In this document: positions 36,805 through 46,229 of the stretch, piece by piece
Numbering within the stretch: position 1 is the first letter of the stretch
How the letters are laid out: each line of letters begins with the position of its first letter
Origin: Thiomicrorhabdus chilensis DSM 12352
GTDB taxonomy: Bacteria > Pseudomonadota > Gammaproteobacteria > Thiomicrospirales > Thiomicrospiraceae
NCBI RefSeq assembly: GCF_000483485.1
Contig: NZ_KI519609.1
Location: forward strand, 1,207,460-1,271,459
Direction: 5' to 3'
Length of the DNA: 64,000 bases
Translations under genes and position numbers: made by a program
The notes under the pieces: generated by a model
Database searches by the model: none
Seen by the model: the letters and a program-made list of their open reading frames with translations, nothing else
What the model was told of the DNA's origin: nothing

Positions 36805-37473
36805 TTACGGCGTGACGGTGGTCAATCCTAAGGCGTTCCAAGCCTGCATGCCTCCCCGATACCAATGGATTTTGTGAGCAGGATAGCCCATGCTGACCAG
36901 GGTTTTGATATTGGTGGGCGATTGTCCGCACCAAGGGCCATTGCAAAATAGAACCAACTCCTTCGCGTCGGAAAAATTCCATATCCCATCTTCGGTTTTG
37001 GCACCGAACCGATCGGTCAAAATACTTTCAACCACGATGGGTTCAAAGTTTGAGGCCTCTCGATACAATTGCGTCCAAGGAAGGTTGATGGCGCTGGGAA
37101 TGGTGCCTTTAGCGACCCAATCCGGTGTGCGTGAGTCGATGATTAACAGGTTTTTATCGCCTGCGGCTTTGCGTTTTAAAAATTCCAGCAGTTCGATTTC
37201 ACCGATGGTGTTGACTCCCGGTAATAGCGTCATCGGTTGTACACAAAAAGGCGGACAGTTTCTTGAGGTGAGGGCGTAGTCCTCAATGATTTTGTTTTCA
37301 GCGCTTTGGTTGCGTTGGATGACAACGGGTTTGCCATTGTGCATCACGGTGATGGCGCTGATCTCTGTGGTGATTTTGACCTTGAGATCGGCTTTGGACG
37401 TTTCGCTTGACCAGGCTTCTGCAGAGAATAGGATTAAGAAAGCGGTACACGTTAATATGAGTTTATGTGCCAT
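36805..37473 (-). CDS. Exported rhodanese-like protein
   Basis: 222 residues. Signal peptide (KLILTCTAFLILFSAEAWSS), a short N-terminal part, then a rhodanese domain with DSRTPDWVAKGTIPSAINLP and the active-site loop LFCNGPWCGQSPTNI near residue 180, where the first cysteine is in catalytic position. Periplasmic rhodaneses of this type handle sulfane sulfur in many sulfur-oxidising bacteria, but the substrate is not evident here. Single gene. Confidence 0.85.
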   Translation of the reverse strand: MAHKLILTCTAFLILFSAEAWSSETSKADLKVKITTEISAITVMHNGKPVVIQRNQSAENKIIEDYALTSRNCPPFCVQPMTLLPGVNTIGEIELLEFLKRKAAGDKNLLIIDSRTPDWVAKGTIPSAINLPWTQLYREASNFEPIVVESILTDRFGAKTEDGIWNFSDAKELVLFCNGPWCGQSPTNIKTLVSMGYPAHKIHWYRGGMQAWNALGLTTVTP

Positions 37474-37657
37474 GATTCCCCCTTTATTGAGATCAATTGG
37501 GTGATGGATTCAGTTATCATCTTATCAAAATAAAATAGAAAACGATATTTAAAACAATGGCTTACTATTTAACTCCCGTGTGCTTTCTTCTGGCTACAGA
37601 AAAGAATACCGCTGAGTACAGGTATAGGTAACTGGTTGCAAGGTTGGGGCGGAAACG

Positions 37658-38194
37658 TTATTTGGGGAGTTTGATCTCAATTTCAATGTGCTGAACTTCG
37701 GTCTCTTCATCGCCTTTCTTGATGTCACTTTTAATGGTCACATCGCCTTTCTGCACGCCAATCATCACCTTATGATCTTGCTCTTCTTTGCCGCCATAGC
37801 CATACAGCAATTTATCTTTTGAAGTATTTTCTTGTAAAGGCAATCCCGGCTGTTCTTCTACCCTAACAGGGTCAAGAGTTTGTAAAGGCTTCACTGGTCC
37901 AAGTTCGGATGCGGTGTTTTCATCACCCGTTTTAAGCTGGTCGAGTTCGATTTTTAACGGCGCTGGTGCACGATTTTGGTTTGAAGGAGGTGTGGCGAGT
38001 GTGGCTTGTTCTTCAGTGGATGGCCGAACCTCTGACTTACTTTTATTAACTTCAGCGTCATTTTTTGTGGCCACAGGCGTTTGTGCGGGGGGCAGGTGTG
38101 CATCCCGCTCGGGTTTGCTAGTGATAAAAATGCTAAACAGAACTGCTAAAGTCAAAATCAGCAGGCCTGTAAGAAGGTAGTAGTATGGTTTCAT
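37658..38194 (-). CDS. Hypothetical membrane-anchored protein
   Basis: 178 residues. One N-terminal membrane helix (YYLLTGLLILTLAVLFSIFI), then a Pro/Ala/Lys-rich linker (AHLPPAQTPVATKNDAEVNK) and a polar C-terminal part ending in a predicted beta strand (VQHIEIEIKLPK). No family recognised. The bulk faces the periplasm. A CAGGCCTG copy (38162) lies in the membrane-helix codons. Confidence 0.55.
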   Translation of the reverse strand: MKPYYYLLTGLLILTLAVLFSIFITSKPERDAHLPPAQTPVATKNDAEVNKSKSEVRPSTEEQATLATPPSNQNRAPAPLKIELDQLKTGDENTASELGPVKPLQTLDPVRVEEQPGLPLQENTSKDKLLYGYGGKEEQDHKVMIGVQKGDVTIKSDIKKGDEETEVQHIEIEIKLPK

Positions 38195-38574
38195 TTAAGT
38201 ATCTTGTAGGGATTAAGAGGCTTTTGAAAATAACGCTGCAAGCGCTCATAATTTAGTAGGTTTTAACGCTAAAGTATTTTAAACTTCCGCTATGTATAGT
38301 TGACTGAATATTTAATCGTTGCACCTTATTTTACAGGCTTTTAATTCGACTGTTTTAAGGTAGTTGCCTAATATTAAATTTAAAGATTAAATTTAAAGTT
38401 TCTTAATTGCTTGAACAAACCCAGCCTATTCAAGGGAAGGTCAGGATTTGAACGTGAGTTGTGCATTTTAAATGGCAATGATGACTGAATTCTATCCGTA
38501 TAAAATTCTAGCTAAGTTTGCACGCACTCATACAAAAGAGTATGTTTGTAATTAAAAGATTAAAAAGGTGTGGC
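38195..38574. other. Intergenic region upstream of the rimB-rimK operon
   Basis: AT-rich, no gene seen. It contains a perfect tandem duplication of a 13-bp unit, ATTAAATTTAAAG, at 38373-38385 and 38386-38398. A frame reaching back to 38518 belongs to the following gene but lacks a ribosome-binding site. Confidence 0.5.
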
Positions 38575-39006
38575 ATGTCCGAATTTGTGGGTTGGCGAGA
38601 GTGGATTTCATTACCCGAACTGGGAATTGAGAACTTGAAATGCAAGGTGGATACGGGGGCAAAAAATTCCGCTTTGCATGCCTTTTCGGTTGAGACATTC
38701 GAAAAAAAGGGGGATTTATGGGTGCGTTTTTCTATTCACACCGATGAAGACGACCTGACGAAGATCCAGACCTGCGAAGCCAAAGTGCGGGCATTTCGTG
38801 CGGTGACCGATTCCGGCGGGAACGTTACGGAACGCTATTTTATTCATACCAGAGTCCAGATAGGCGAACATCGTCTAAAAATCCCGGTTTCCTTAACCTG
38901 TCGTGACACCATGGCGTTTAAGATGTTACTGGGACGAACCGCCTTGCGTAAAGGCGGATTTATTGTGAATCCACAAAAGTCATTCTTACAAGGAAACCGA
39001 TTATGA
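38575..39006 (+). CDS. RimB-like ATP-dependent zinc protease family protein (retropepsin-like)
   Basis: 143 residues of the Zn_protease (PF05618) family, whose members accompany RimK. The motif [15 protein letters not shown] carries the Asp-Thr-Gly of aspartic-type/retropepsin folds; [17 protein letters not shown] closes the family core. In Pseudomonas a RimB protein cuts RimK-modified S6, so removal or control of glutamate tails is the likely role. ATG 38575 has AAAAAGGTG in front and fits the family start. It overlaps rimK by four bases. Confidence 0.88.
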   Translation: MSEFVGWREWISLPELGIENLKCKVDTGAKNSALHAFSVETFEKKGDLWVRFSIHTDEDDLTKIQTCEAKVRAFRAVTDSGGNVTERYFIHTRVQIGEHRLKIPVSLTCRDTMAFKMLLGRTALRKGGFIVNPQKSFLQGNRL

Positions 39007-39914
39007 AAATTGCCATTTTGTCCAGAGGTCCGAACCTGTACTCCACAAAACGTCTGGTAGAAGCGGCAAGGTTACGTGGCCATGAAGTTCAGGTTGTCGA
39101 TGTGTTGCGCTGTTACATGAACATCAACTCAACCAACCCTGAGATTCACTATAAAGGTCAGATTCTTGAGGGCTTTGATGCGGTCATTCCCCGTATCGGC
39201 GCATCAGTGACTTTTTACGGTACGGCGGTATTGCGCCAGTTTGAGATGATGAATGTGTTTCCGTTGAATGAGTCGGTGGCGATCACACGTTCACGCGATA
39301 AGTTGCGCAGTTTGCAATTGCTGTCAAGAAAAGGGGTGGGGCTTCCGGTGACTGGTTTTGCGCATTCCCCGGACGACGTAGACGATCTTTTGAAAACCGT
39401 TGGCGGAGCACCTGTGGTGATCAAACTGCTGGAAGGCACGCAAGGGGTGGGGGTGGTGTTGGCCGAAACCCATTCTGCGGCGACCAGTGTTATACAGGCC
39501 TTCAACGGCTTGAAAGCCAATATTTTGGTGCAGGAGTTCATCAAGGAAGCGGGGGGCGCGGATATCCGTTGTTTTGTGGTTGGCGGTAAGGTCATTGCAT
39601 CAATGAAACGTCAAGGTAAAGAGGGAGAGTTCCGTTCCAATCTGCATCAAGGCGGTTCGGCTAATTTAATCAAAATTTCGGCGGCAGAACGTGCCACAGC
39701 GGTTAACGCCGCCAAAATCATGGGATTGAATGTCTGCGGTGTGGATCTGTTGCGCTCCAATCATGGGCCGGTGGTGATGGAGGTCAACTCTTCGCCTGGG
39801 CTCGAAGGTATTGAAGGTGCCACCGGCAAGGACATTGCTGGCATGATCATTGACTTTATCGAAAAAAATTCGGACAAGAGGCACAATCGCACCCGCACCC
39901 GAGGGCAGGGATAA
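39003..39914 (+). CDS. rimK: Ribosomal protein S6--L-glutamate ligase RimK
   Basis: 303 residues. ATP-grasp ligase that adds glutamates to the C-terminus of ribosomal protein S6. N-terminal [23 protein letters not shown]-grasp segments [18 protein letters not shown] and [17 protein letters not shown], and metal-binding [19 protein letters not shown] are all present. ATG overlaps the end of the rimB-like gene and the next gene begins one base after the stop: a tightly coupled three-gene operon. Confidence 0.95.
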   Translation: MKIAILSRGPNLYSTKRLVEAARLRGHEVQVVDVLRCYMNINSTNPEIHYKGQILEGFDAVIPRIGASVTFYGTAVLRQFEMMNVFPLNESVAITRSRDKLRSLQLLSRKGVGLPVTGFAHSPDDVDDLLKTVGGAPVVIKLLEGTQGVGVVLAETHSAATSVIQAFNGLKANILVQEFIKEAGGADIRCFVVGGKVIASMKRQGKEGEFRSNLHQGGSANLIKISAAERATAVNAAKIMGLNVCGVDLLRSNHGPVVMEVNSSPGLEGIEGATGKDIAGMIIDFIEKNSDKRHNRTRTRGQG

Positions 39915-40979
39915 ATGTCAAAGCGCAACCAGTCGATCACCATTGATGGCGTAACCGTACAGCCAGGTGAGCAAAAAACCATCGATTTAAAAGTGGGTAA
40001 ACTCTATACCCACAGTGAACTGATTATGCCGGTTCAGGTCTGGTGCGGAAGACAAGACGGACCGGTTCTGTTCATCAGTGCCGCCATTCACGGCGATGAG
40101 CTTAATGGCGTGGAAATCATTCGTCGTTTGCTCAAGGTGAAGGCGTTACAGCGTCTTAAAGGCACCTTGATCACGGTACCCATTGTCAATTTGCACGGTT
40201 TTATCAACCACAGTCGATACCTACCGGATCGCCGGGATTTGAACCGTAGCTTTCCAGGCTCCAGTTCGGGCTCGATAGCCGGGCGCTTGGCTAGTATATT
40301 CATGAATGAAATCGTTAAGAAATCGACTCATGGTATCGACCTGCATACGGGTGCAATCAATCGCAGTAATCTGCCGCAGATCCGGGCGAACCTGGATGAT
40401 GAGAACACGCGTAAGATGGCGGAAGCTTTTGCTGCACCTTTGATGTTGAATTCTAATTTACGCGATGGCTCGCTGCGAGCTGCGGCGGTCAAGAAAGGTA
40501 TTCCCATTCTGCTATATGAAGCAGGAGAGGCGTTGCGTTTTGATGAGGTTTCGATTCGCGCAGGTGTCAGAGGCATCCTCAATGTCATGCGTTTTTTGGA
40601 AATGCTGCCCAAATCGAGAAGAAAAACGGATCGAAAAAGCCAGTCGGTATTGGCACGATCCAGCTTCTGGGTCAGAGCTCCCCACAGCGGTATTTTCAGG
40701 TCACTGGTGTGGGATGGCGAGCGGGTGCACGGCAACAAATCCCTGATCGGCGTAATCTCCGACCCGTTCGGAGAGACGGAAGTTGAAGTCTATTCGCCAA
40801 ACAGTGGAATCGTGATTGGGCAGATGAAAATGCCATTGGTCAACGAAGGAGAGGCGCTGTTCCATATCGCCAAGTTTGCCAGAAGTGATATCGCAGAAGG
40901 TAAAGTGGAAGAGTTTCACGAAGAGATGTCCGATGAATCGACTCTGCCCTATCCGTCGGAAGATATTCCTTCGCTCTAA
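39915..40979 (+). CDS. M14-family (succinylglutamate desuccinylase/aspartoacylase-like) metallopeptidase
   Basis: 354 residues. The zinc site is recognisable as SAAIHGDELNGVEI (His, Glu) and GIDLHTGAINRSNLP (second His); the segment DRRDLNRSFPG is typical for this branch. A C-terminal beta domain follows (VYSPNSGIVIGQMKMPLVNE). It sits behind rimK without a gap. From this I infer an enzyme acting on glutamate-tailed substrates or on a related amide, but the substrate is unproven. Confidence 0.87.
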   Translation: MSKRNQSITIDGVTVQPGEQKTIDLKVGKLYTHSELIMPVQVWCGRQDGPVLFISAAIHGDELNGVEIIRRLLKVKALQRLKGTLITVPIVNLHGFINHSRYLPDRRDLNRSFPGSSSGSIAGRLASIFMNEIVKKSTHGIDLHTGAINRSNLPQIRANLDDENTRKMAEAFAAPLMLNSNLRDGSLRAAAVKKGIPILLYEAGEALRFDEVSIRAGVRGILNVMRFLEMLPKSRRKTDRKSQSVLARSSFWVRAPHSGIFRSLVWDGERVHGNKSLIGVISDPFGETEVEVYSPNSGIVIGQMKMPLVNEGEALFHIAKFARSDIAEGKVEEFHEEMSDESTLPYPSEDIPSL

Positions 40980-41122
40980 GCGTCTATTGTAAGGTCTCGG
41001 TTAGAGAGGTTATTCTGGTTGTTGGTATGATTTTAGACAGGCCTGCTCATTTTAAGCGGGCTGATTTGATGTCCAATAACCTATAGCGATAAAGATTGAA
41101 TTTTATAATGAATTTCAATAAC

Positions 41123-41860
41123 CTAAGAGTCAAATCTTAAAACCATTTTATCCTTATTCAACAACTTATTGGTGCGAATCATTGAAGCGATGATGTCTAC
41201 ATATTGTTGCTTCAATGCCGAATAGGGTTCTAAACCCTGTACCAGTGCCAGTCCGGTCGGTGCTTTGTTCTGTTTGCGCGATTTAAGGCGCGCATCCCTT
41301 AATGATTTAAAAGCAGGATGGTTGTTCAGCATCAGCATATAACTTTTGATGGAAGCCAGTGGCGAATCAAACTTCTTGACCTCGTGATACTTGCCCTGTG
41401 GTCTTCTTAAAGGCACCAGCCCACACCCTTTAGTGAAACACCATTGGCCAAAAAAGTTATTGCCTTGAGTGGCAAAGCGTGAAGTTCCCCAAGAGGATTC
41501 GTTGGCCGCCTGGGCAAGCGCTAATGACGGGGGAATGATGTCGATTTTCTTCAATAGGGTTTTTTGGGTCTGCAGGGTGATGTTTTTGTATTTGAGGCGA
41601 TACTTTTTGACAAGCTGTTTGACCTTGTTTTTGTCTCTTTTCGACAAATTATTGAAATCAAGCGATTCCACATAACGACGTTCTTCTAAAATTTCCTGAT
41701 TGGCGACATGAACGTAGGGCGTCAGATAATCGAAAAACAGCTGTTTTTTCTGTTTAACATCCGCTATTTTGGAGAAATCCGGGGCTGGGTTTTCCGCCTG
41801 CAATAGAAACGGAGTGCCCAGTAAAGCCGTTAAAAATACAGCAATCCAAATAATTTTCAT
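41123..41860 (-). CDS. Bax-like exported glucosaminidase
   Basis: 245 residues. Signal peptide (KIIWIAVFLTALLGTPFLLQ) followed by the Bax-family domain with PSLALAQAANESSWGTSRFA, in which the glutamate is the expected catalytic acid of the mannosyl-glycoprotein endo-beta-N-acetylglucosaminidase superfamily, and NNFFGQWCFTKGCG. It probably cuts peptidoglycan glycan chains in the periplasm. Single gene; a CAGGCCTG copy (41038) lies downstream. Confidence 0.88.
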   Translation of the reverse strand: MKIIWIAVFLTALLGTPFLLQAENPAPDFSKIADVKQKKQLFFDYLTPYVHVANQEILEERRYVESLDFNNLSKRDKNKVKQLVKKYRLKYKNITLQTQKTLLKKIDIIPPSLALAQAANESSWGTSRFATQGNNFFGQWCFTKGCGLVPLRRPQGKYHEVKKFDSPLASIKSYMLMLNNHPAFKSLRDARLKSRKQNKAPTGLALVQGLEPYSALKQQYVDIIASMIRTNKLLNKDKMVLRFDS

Positions 41861-42020
41861 AGTAGGGTAAGACTCATGGTCAATAAGGTGGGTATTATAA
41901 CGGTGGTTCTCTGTGAGACCAATTTAAATCGATTTTCACCATGCTGAAAACCGGCAGGCCTGTATTGAATGCCTTTAGGTGTTTTGTTTGTTTGACAAGG
42001 CATTCAATCATGCTGAAAGG

Positions 42021-42842
42021 TCAGCGCAATTCATAGCGGATAGGAACCTGTATTTGCCACTGGGTACGCTTGATTTCATCCGGAAAGGGTTGGAAACGTG
42101 AATGCATGCGTTCTTTGATGATATCCAGCGCGGCCCGATCAAGAATATCGCGTCGTGATGAGTCAACCACTCTCACCTGGGCAATGCGTCCATTTGGAAA
42201 AATGGTAAAGGAGAGTGTCACCGTTCCTTCCCAATGGCGTCTTTTGGCGCGTTTGGGATAGGTGTTCTGGGCCAGTTGGGCCAGTTGTTGCGCCAGCGTG
42301 CTGAGATAGGTTTTTTCCGCATTGGCGATTTGTTGAGGCGAAAATGCGGGTTCGAGACTTTTCTCAACAGTCGGCAATGCCGGGGCGGCAGGTTCAATGT
42401 CTACCGTTTTTTCAGGCGCAGGGCTAACCGGTTTAGTGGTGGGCTCAAGAACCGCTTTAGGTTTCGGTTTGGGTTCCACCTTTTTTTCCACCGGCTTTGG
42501 CTTGGGTTCAGGCTTAGGCTCCGGCTTGGGAACTGGTTTTTTAATGGGTTTGGGTTCTGGTTTTGGTTCCGGTTTAGGTTCCGGTTTAGGCGGTTCAACC
42601 TGTGGCGGTGGCGTCACCGGCTCAACCTGCGGTTCAATCTCAGGTTCAACCACCTCTTCAACCGGCATGGGTTCAGGAATGGGAGGGCGCGGTTTGGCCA
42701 TTTCAAACATCGCTAAAGAGACCGCCACGGCTTGAGTGGCCGGTGTCTTTTCTTCCGGTGTGTTTTGCCATAACAAGTACCCGCTTATGAGCAGGCCTGT
42801 GTATATCAAGACGGCGAGTAAAAAACTGATGGTATAACGCAT
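42021..42842 (-). CDS. tonB: TonB-family energy transducer
   Basis: 273 residues. One N-terminal membrane helix (ISFLLAVLIYTGLLISGYLL), a long periplasmic Pro-Glu-Lys spacer with repeated EPKPEPKP and KPVPKPEPKP stretches, and a C-terminal TonB domain (YPKRAKRRHWEGTVTLSFTI, NGRIAQVRVVDSS). It transmits the proton-motive force from ExbB/ExbD to outer-membrane receptors. Last gene of a tonB-exbD-exbB group on the minus strand; a receptor gene lies upstream. CAGGCCTG at 42792 falls in the helix codons. Confidence 0.94.
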   Translation of the reverse strand: MRYTISFLLAVLIYTGLLISGYLLWQNTPEEKTPATQAVAVSLAMFEMAKPRPPIPEPMPVEEVVEPEIEPQVEPVTPPPQVEPPKPEPKPEPKPEPKPIKKPVPKPEPKPEPKPKPVEKKVEPKPKPKAVLEPTTKPVSPAPEKTVDIEPAAPALPTVEKSLEPAFSPQQIANAEKTYLSTLAQQLAQLAQNTYPKRAKRRHWEGTVTLSFTIFPNGRIAQVRVVDSSRRDILDRAALDIIKERMHSRFQPFPDEIKRTQWQIQVPIRYELR

Positions 42843-42868
42843 TTTTTATTGGCTTTTAGGGCAGAGTC

Positions 42869-43258
42869 TTACTCTGCCTGGGTGAGAATGCTCAGGTTAT
42901 TGAGTTGGTACTGCTTTAGGGCGTCCACCAGTTTTACAAACGATTCGAAATGGGCTTTTCTATCAACCTGGATGACAATTGGCTGGTCACTTTCTAGCGT
43001 GCCCAGATGTGCGTCCAGTGACGCATAATCAAAAGCCTTGTCGTCCATGAAAAGTTGGTTGTCGGCATCGACGTTGAATTTCAATGGTGGCTGCTCCTTG
43101 GGGGGCACATAGGTCTCGGTGTGCTCGGTTTTGGGCAGGTCGATTTTCAGATTGTCCTTGACGATGAAGCTCGCGGTGGTCAAAACGATGGCCAGCAACA
43201 CCAGCATGACGTCAATCAATGGGATGACATTAATGGTGTCAAAACGTTTCATTTGCAT
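42869..43258 (-). CDS. exbD: ExbD/TolR-type proton channel subunit
   Basis: 129 residues. The single N-terminal helix with the conserved aspartate, INVIPLIDVMLVLLAIVLTT, and a periplasmic domain (IVIQVDRKAHFESFVKLVDA) are typical. It forms the proton channel with ExbB that powers TonB. It lies between exbB and tonB with short gaps. Confidence 0.93.
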   Translation of the reverse strand: MQMKRFDTINVIPLIDVMLVLLAIVLTTASFIVKDNLKIDLPKTEHTETYVPPKEQPPLKFNVDADNQLFMDDKAFDYASLDAHLGTLESDQPIVIQVDRKAHFESFVKLVDALKQYQLNNLSILTQAE

Positions 43259-43275
43259 CGGATCGGTCCAATTAT

Positions 43276-43710
43276 TTATTGATTGTTCGCGGATTTTTGC
43301 GCTTTGAACTGTGCGCTGAGTACATCGACCTTACGCATCAACCCGTTGTAAGCCATAATGCTCGGAATCGCCAGTGCAATCCCCGCGGCGGTGGCTTTAA
43401 GCGCCAAAGCCAGCCCGGTCATAATAGCCCCGGTGTCGATTGTGTCGAGCTTGCCCAGATCGTAGAAGGTGATTAAAATTCCAAGCACGGTTCCCAATAA
43501 TCCGATATAGGGAGCATTGGAGCCGATGATGGAGATGGCCGTCAGGTTTTTGGTGAGGTCTACCTGCAGCATTTCCAGGTGCGGATAGTCCGTTACCTGA
43601 ACCTTGGCATAGAAAAACAAACGTTCAAGCGTAAACCAAAGTGCGATAAACGCCATAATGCCGAGCAGACTGAATACGCTGAGATCAAGATAGGTTTTTA
43701 AAATTTCCAC
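43276..43710 (-). CDS. exbB: ExbB/MotA/TolQ-type proton channel subunit
   Basis: 144 residues, three membrane helices, shorter than E. coli ExbB and like the small type-2 ExbB. The conserved GLLGTVLGILITFYDLGK and MTGLALALKATAAGIALAIP helices are present. First of the exbB-exbD-tonB group on the minus strand, directly downstream of the receptor gene, so all four may be cotranscribed under Fur. Confidence 0.92.
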   Translation of the reverse strand: MEILKTYLDLSVFSLLGIMAFIALWFTLERLFFYAKVQVTDYPHLEMLQVDLTKNLTAISIIGSNAPYIGLLGTVLGILITFYDLGKLDTIDTGAIMTGLALALKATAAGIALAIPSIMAYNGLMRKVDVLSAQFKAQKSANNQ

Positions 43711-43863
43711 AAAACTGTTCCCTTTATATAGTGTGCGTTATTTTATAGGGTTTCTAAATTGTTTTGCAGTGAAACCCTGAATAAAACGTGAAGACCCCGA
43801 ATGAAAGTGATTCAATTCGGTTTTTTTCAGTTAATGTTACAAGCTTGTTATAAGAGCTTGATT

Positions 43864-45999
43864 TTAAAAGCTTGCCTTTACGCCTGCATACACCAAGCGG
43901 CCACGTAGAGGGCCCCAGATGTGTCCGACATCCCAATCCTCGCTACCAGCACTGGCTCCGTCATAAAACAGTGGAGAATCGCCTTCGGAAGTTTGCGTGT
44001 AGTCAAACAGGTTGTTGATGCCGCCGTATACTTCCCAGTTTTTGTTGATTTCCTTGGCAAGGCGGACATCTGCGGTGAAATAGGCAGGAGAGTGGTCGCC
44101 TTTACTGTCAACGCCATTAGCGCCATCGTAATGGCTGTCATAGGCCGCTCCGGCATAATCCTCATATTGGCGTTCGCCTACAGCGGTTACCGTAAAGTTA
44201 GCTTCCCAACCATGTCCTTCATAGTCGGCCATAAGTTTCAGACGTTCTTCAATCGGAATCACGCCGAAGGTGTCGCGATAGGCTTTATCATACATGAAGC
44301 CTTCCAGGCTTGCTCCGATAGACCAGTGTCCAGTCAATTGATGGGTCATCATAATGTCGGCATGTTGCACAGTACCCGTTTCATCTGAGTTAACCAGTGT
44401 CGGGCGACTGTAATTATCCATATCGATGTAGGTGAGATTGTCGACAGATGTCCAAGAGTAACTGGTTTCAAACAGCGTGTCCGCACCCGTATAGGTTAAA
44501 GCGTATCGTGCCGAGTTGGATTGTTCCAACTTATCGACATCCACCCCAAACCCGTCATCCAGTATGCCGTGGTCGGCCTCAAAAAACTGCAACGGAACGC
44601 GATAGCCTTTGCCCGCCGATAAGCGCGACGTCCAATTGAAATTGTGGTCATATTGAACGTGCAGGCGTGGCGCGACCATGGTTTCGTCAAAGGTTTTGTC
44701 CTGATCGACAAAATCGACGCTAATCTGGTCCAGGCGCAGTGCGGCGGAAATCTCTAAATTATGCGCCGGTGTCCAGATGTCGCGAAGGTAAAATCCTTGT
44801 GTGGTCATGTCATAAGAGTCGTCGGCAGGGTGAAGGCCACCGCTGGATTCCGAACGCATGGTGTCCAATTTATAGTCGCTACCAAACGTCAGAGCGTGTT
44901 GGTCGTTGACAAAGTAATCACCTCTCAGGTCAATGTAAAAGATATCTTGATCGGCTTGATAGGTGGTGCCTTCATAGATGGCATCCATGGCTGAATCCAC
45001 ATAAGAAACGGTGGCGCGCGTTTGCAGGTCTGGGTTGACATCATGTCGCCATTTTGCGGTGTAAGACTGCTTGGTGGATTCGATGTTCTCCAAGAAGTCC
45101 TTGGCGCTTGAAGTGGCAGAAGGATTGTTATTGACATTGTCGTCAATGAATCCGGGACTGGAACCCGTTTCTTGAGTGCGCGCATCCGACTCGGAGGAGG
45201 CCAGATCACTTCCAATCATAGGCCCGCCGAACACTTTTGAAGTTTGATCCTCAATGCGAAAATCTACGTTGTCCCCGTTATCCAATTGGTGCCACACTTG
45301 GGCACTGAGTCCTTGATTGCTCAGAGAGGGCGATTCATTGACATCATTATTGTCTTGATCGTACTGGTCGATATAATCCGATTGTGCCGAGATCGCCAGG
45401 GCGGTTTTGTTGTCAGAACTGACCTGAGTACCGGAAAGTTGATATTTATGATACTCCTGATTGCCGCGCGAGACATCGACGGTCAGTTTGTTTTGTCTCG
45501 GTTTGTCCGTGACCACATTAATGACCCCGCCAATCGCTTCCGAAGCGATCAGCGACGCCCCCGCGCCACGGGAAATCTCAATAGACGTCACGCCCGCCAT
45601 GGGAATGGCATCGAATCCGTAAAAACTTTCCACAATCGAGCTGTTTGGCACGCCGTTAATCATCAAAGTCGTGTGCTCGCCCTTAAGGCCGTTGAGCATG
45701 ATGCGTTTGACCCCGCACATAGAGCATTCTGTACTGACCTTGACTCCCGGTTCATCTTCAATCGCTTGGGCTAGATTGGCCGCTTGCTTTTTTTCGATTT
45801 TTTTTGAGGTAATCACTTCCGTTTGGATGATGTCATTTTTAACCTGAATCATGCGCGAAGAGGGCGCGTTATTATCAGTATTAGATACATCAATGGTGTC
45901 CAGTTGATCGACTTTTTCTTGAGAAAAAGCAGGCGGGATGGCAAGGGTGAATGCCAATGCAAGCGTCAGTGGAGGCAGTGAAAAGGGAGGAAGTCTCAT
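43864..45999 (-). CDS. TonB-dependent outer-membrane receptor
   Basis: About 711 residues. Signal peptide (LPPLTLALAFTLAIPPAFSQ), plug domain with a TonB-box-like DTIDVS and the plug motifs MLNGLKGEHTTLMINGVPNS and ISRGAGASLIASEAIGGVIN, then a 22-strand barrel ending in a C-terminal Phe (GRLVYAGVKASF). The plug contains the pair STECSMCGVKR, which could form a disulfide. Position with TonB/ExbBD and Fur boxes points to a ferric siderophore, haem or metal ligand. The frame runs 47 codons further upstream across the Fur region; ATG 45999 gives the signal peptide. Confidence 0.92.
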   Translation of the reverse strand: MRLPPFSLPPLTLALAFTLAIPPAFSQEKVDQLDTIDVSNTDNNAPSSRMIQVKNDIIQTEVITSKKIEKKQAANLAQAIEDEPGVKVSTECSMCGVKRIMLNGLKGEHTTLMINGVPNSSIVESFYGFDAIPMAGVTSIEISRGAGASLIASEAIGGVINVVTDKPRQNKLTVDVSRGNQEYHKYQLSGTQVSSDNKTALAISAQSDYIDQYDQDNNDVNESPSLSNQGLSAQVWHQLDNGDNVDFRIEDQTSKVFGGPMIGSDLASSESDARTQETGSSPGFIDDNVNNNPSATSSAKDFLENIESTKQSYTAKWRHDVNPDLQTRATVSYVDSAMDAIYEGTTYQADQDIFYIDLRGDYFVNDQHALTFGSDYKLDTMRSESSGGLHPADDSYDMTTQGFYLRDIWTPAHNLEISAALRLDQISVDFVDQDKTFDETMVAPRLHVQYDHNFNWTSRLSAGKGYRVPLQFFEADHGILDDGFGVDVDKLEQSNSARYALTYTGADTLFETSYSWTSVDNLTYIDMDNYSRPTLVNSDETGTVQHADIMMTHQLTGHWSIGASLEGFMYDKAYRDTFGVIPIEERLKLMADYEGHGWEANFTVTAVGERQYEDYAGAAYDSHYDGANGVDSKGDHSPAYFTADVRLAKEINKNWEVYGGINNLFDYTQTSEGDSPLFYDGASAGSEDWDVGHIWGPLRGRLVYAGVKASF

Positions 46000-46087
46000 A
46001 AGTCCGATAATCCTTTGTACAGGGGTAGATAAAATTTGATGAATAAATGACTCATTATGAAATTTAACCGTTAAATACAAACAAAAC

Positions 46088-46160
46088 GATATTGATAATG
46101 ATTTTTGTTTACATGATACTTGATGGAGGGCTAAATGCAATGGTAATGATAATAAATCTT
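46088..46160. promoter_or_regulatory. Two Fur boxes between the TonB-dependent receptor and the Cys-rich gene
   Basis: Compared with the 19-bp consensus GATAATGATAATCATTATC, the sequence at 46088-46106 matches at 15 positions (it has TTGATAATGATT) and that at 46142-46160 at 14 (it has GTAATGATAATAAAT). They sit about 90-160 bases upstream of the receptor start and 70-140 bases upstream of the divergent small gene, so iron should repress both. Confidence 0.75.
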
Positions 46161-46229
46161 ATTTATATTTAAGAAAAAGAAAAATTGAATTACAATTGAA
46201 TCTGAAGAGGTAAAAATCAGGAGTAGACA

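Noticed and set aside
42410-42660. Tandem DNA repeats in this stretch as a possible repeat array
   Set aside because: They encode the periplasmic Pro-rich spacer of TonB and need no other explanation.
42234-42735. Plus-strand frames of 160 and 112 codons rich in Phe/Arg or Gly/Ser opposite tonB
   Set aside because: They are the complement of the Pro-Glu-Lys repeat codons of tonB; the repeats keep several frames open by chance.
43797-43830. Hairpin CCGAAT / ATTCGG followed by T7 as a terminator of the TonB-dependent receptor gene
   Set aside because: The T-run is on the plus strand, while the gene is on the minus strand; nothing on the plus strand needs a terminator there.
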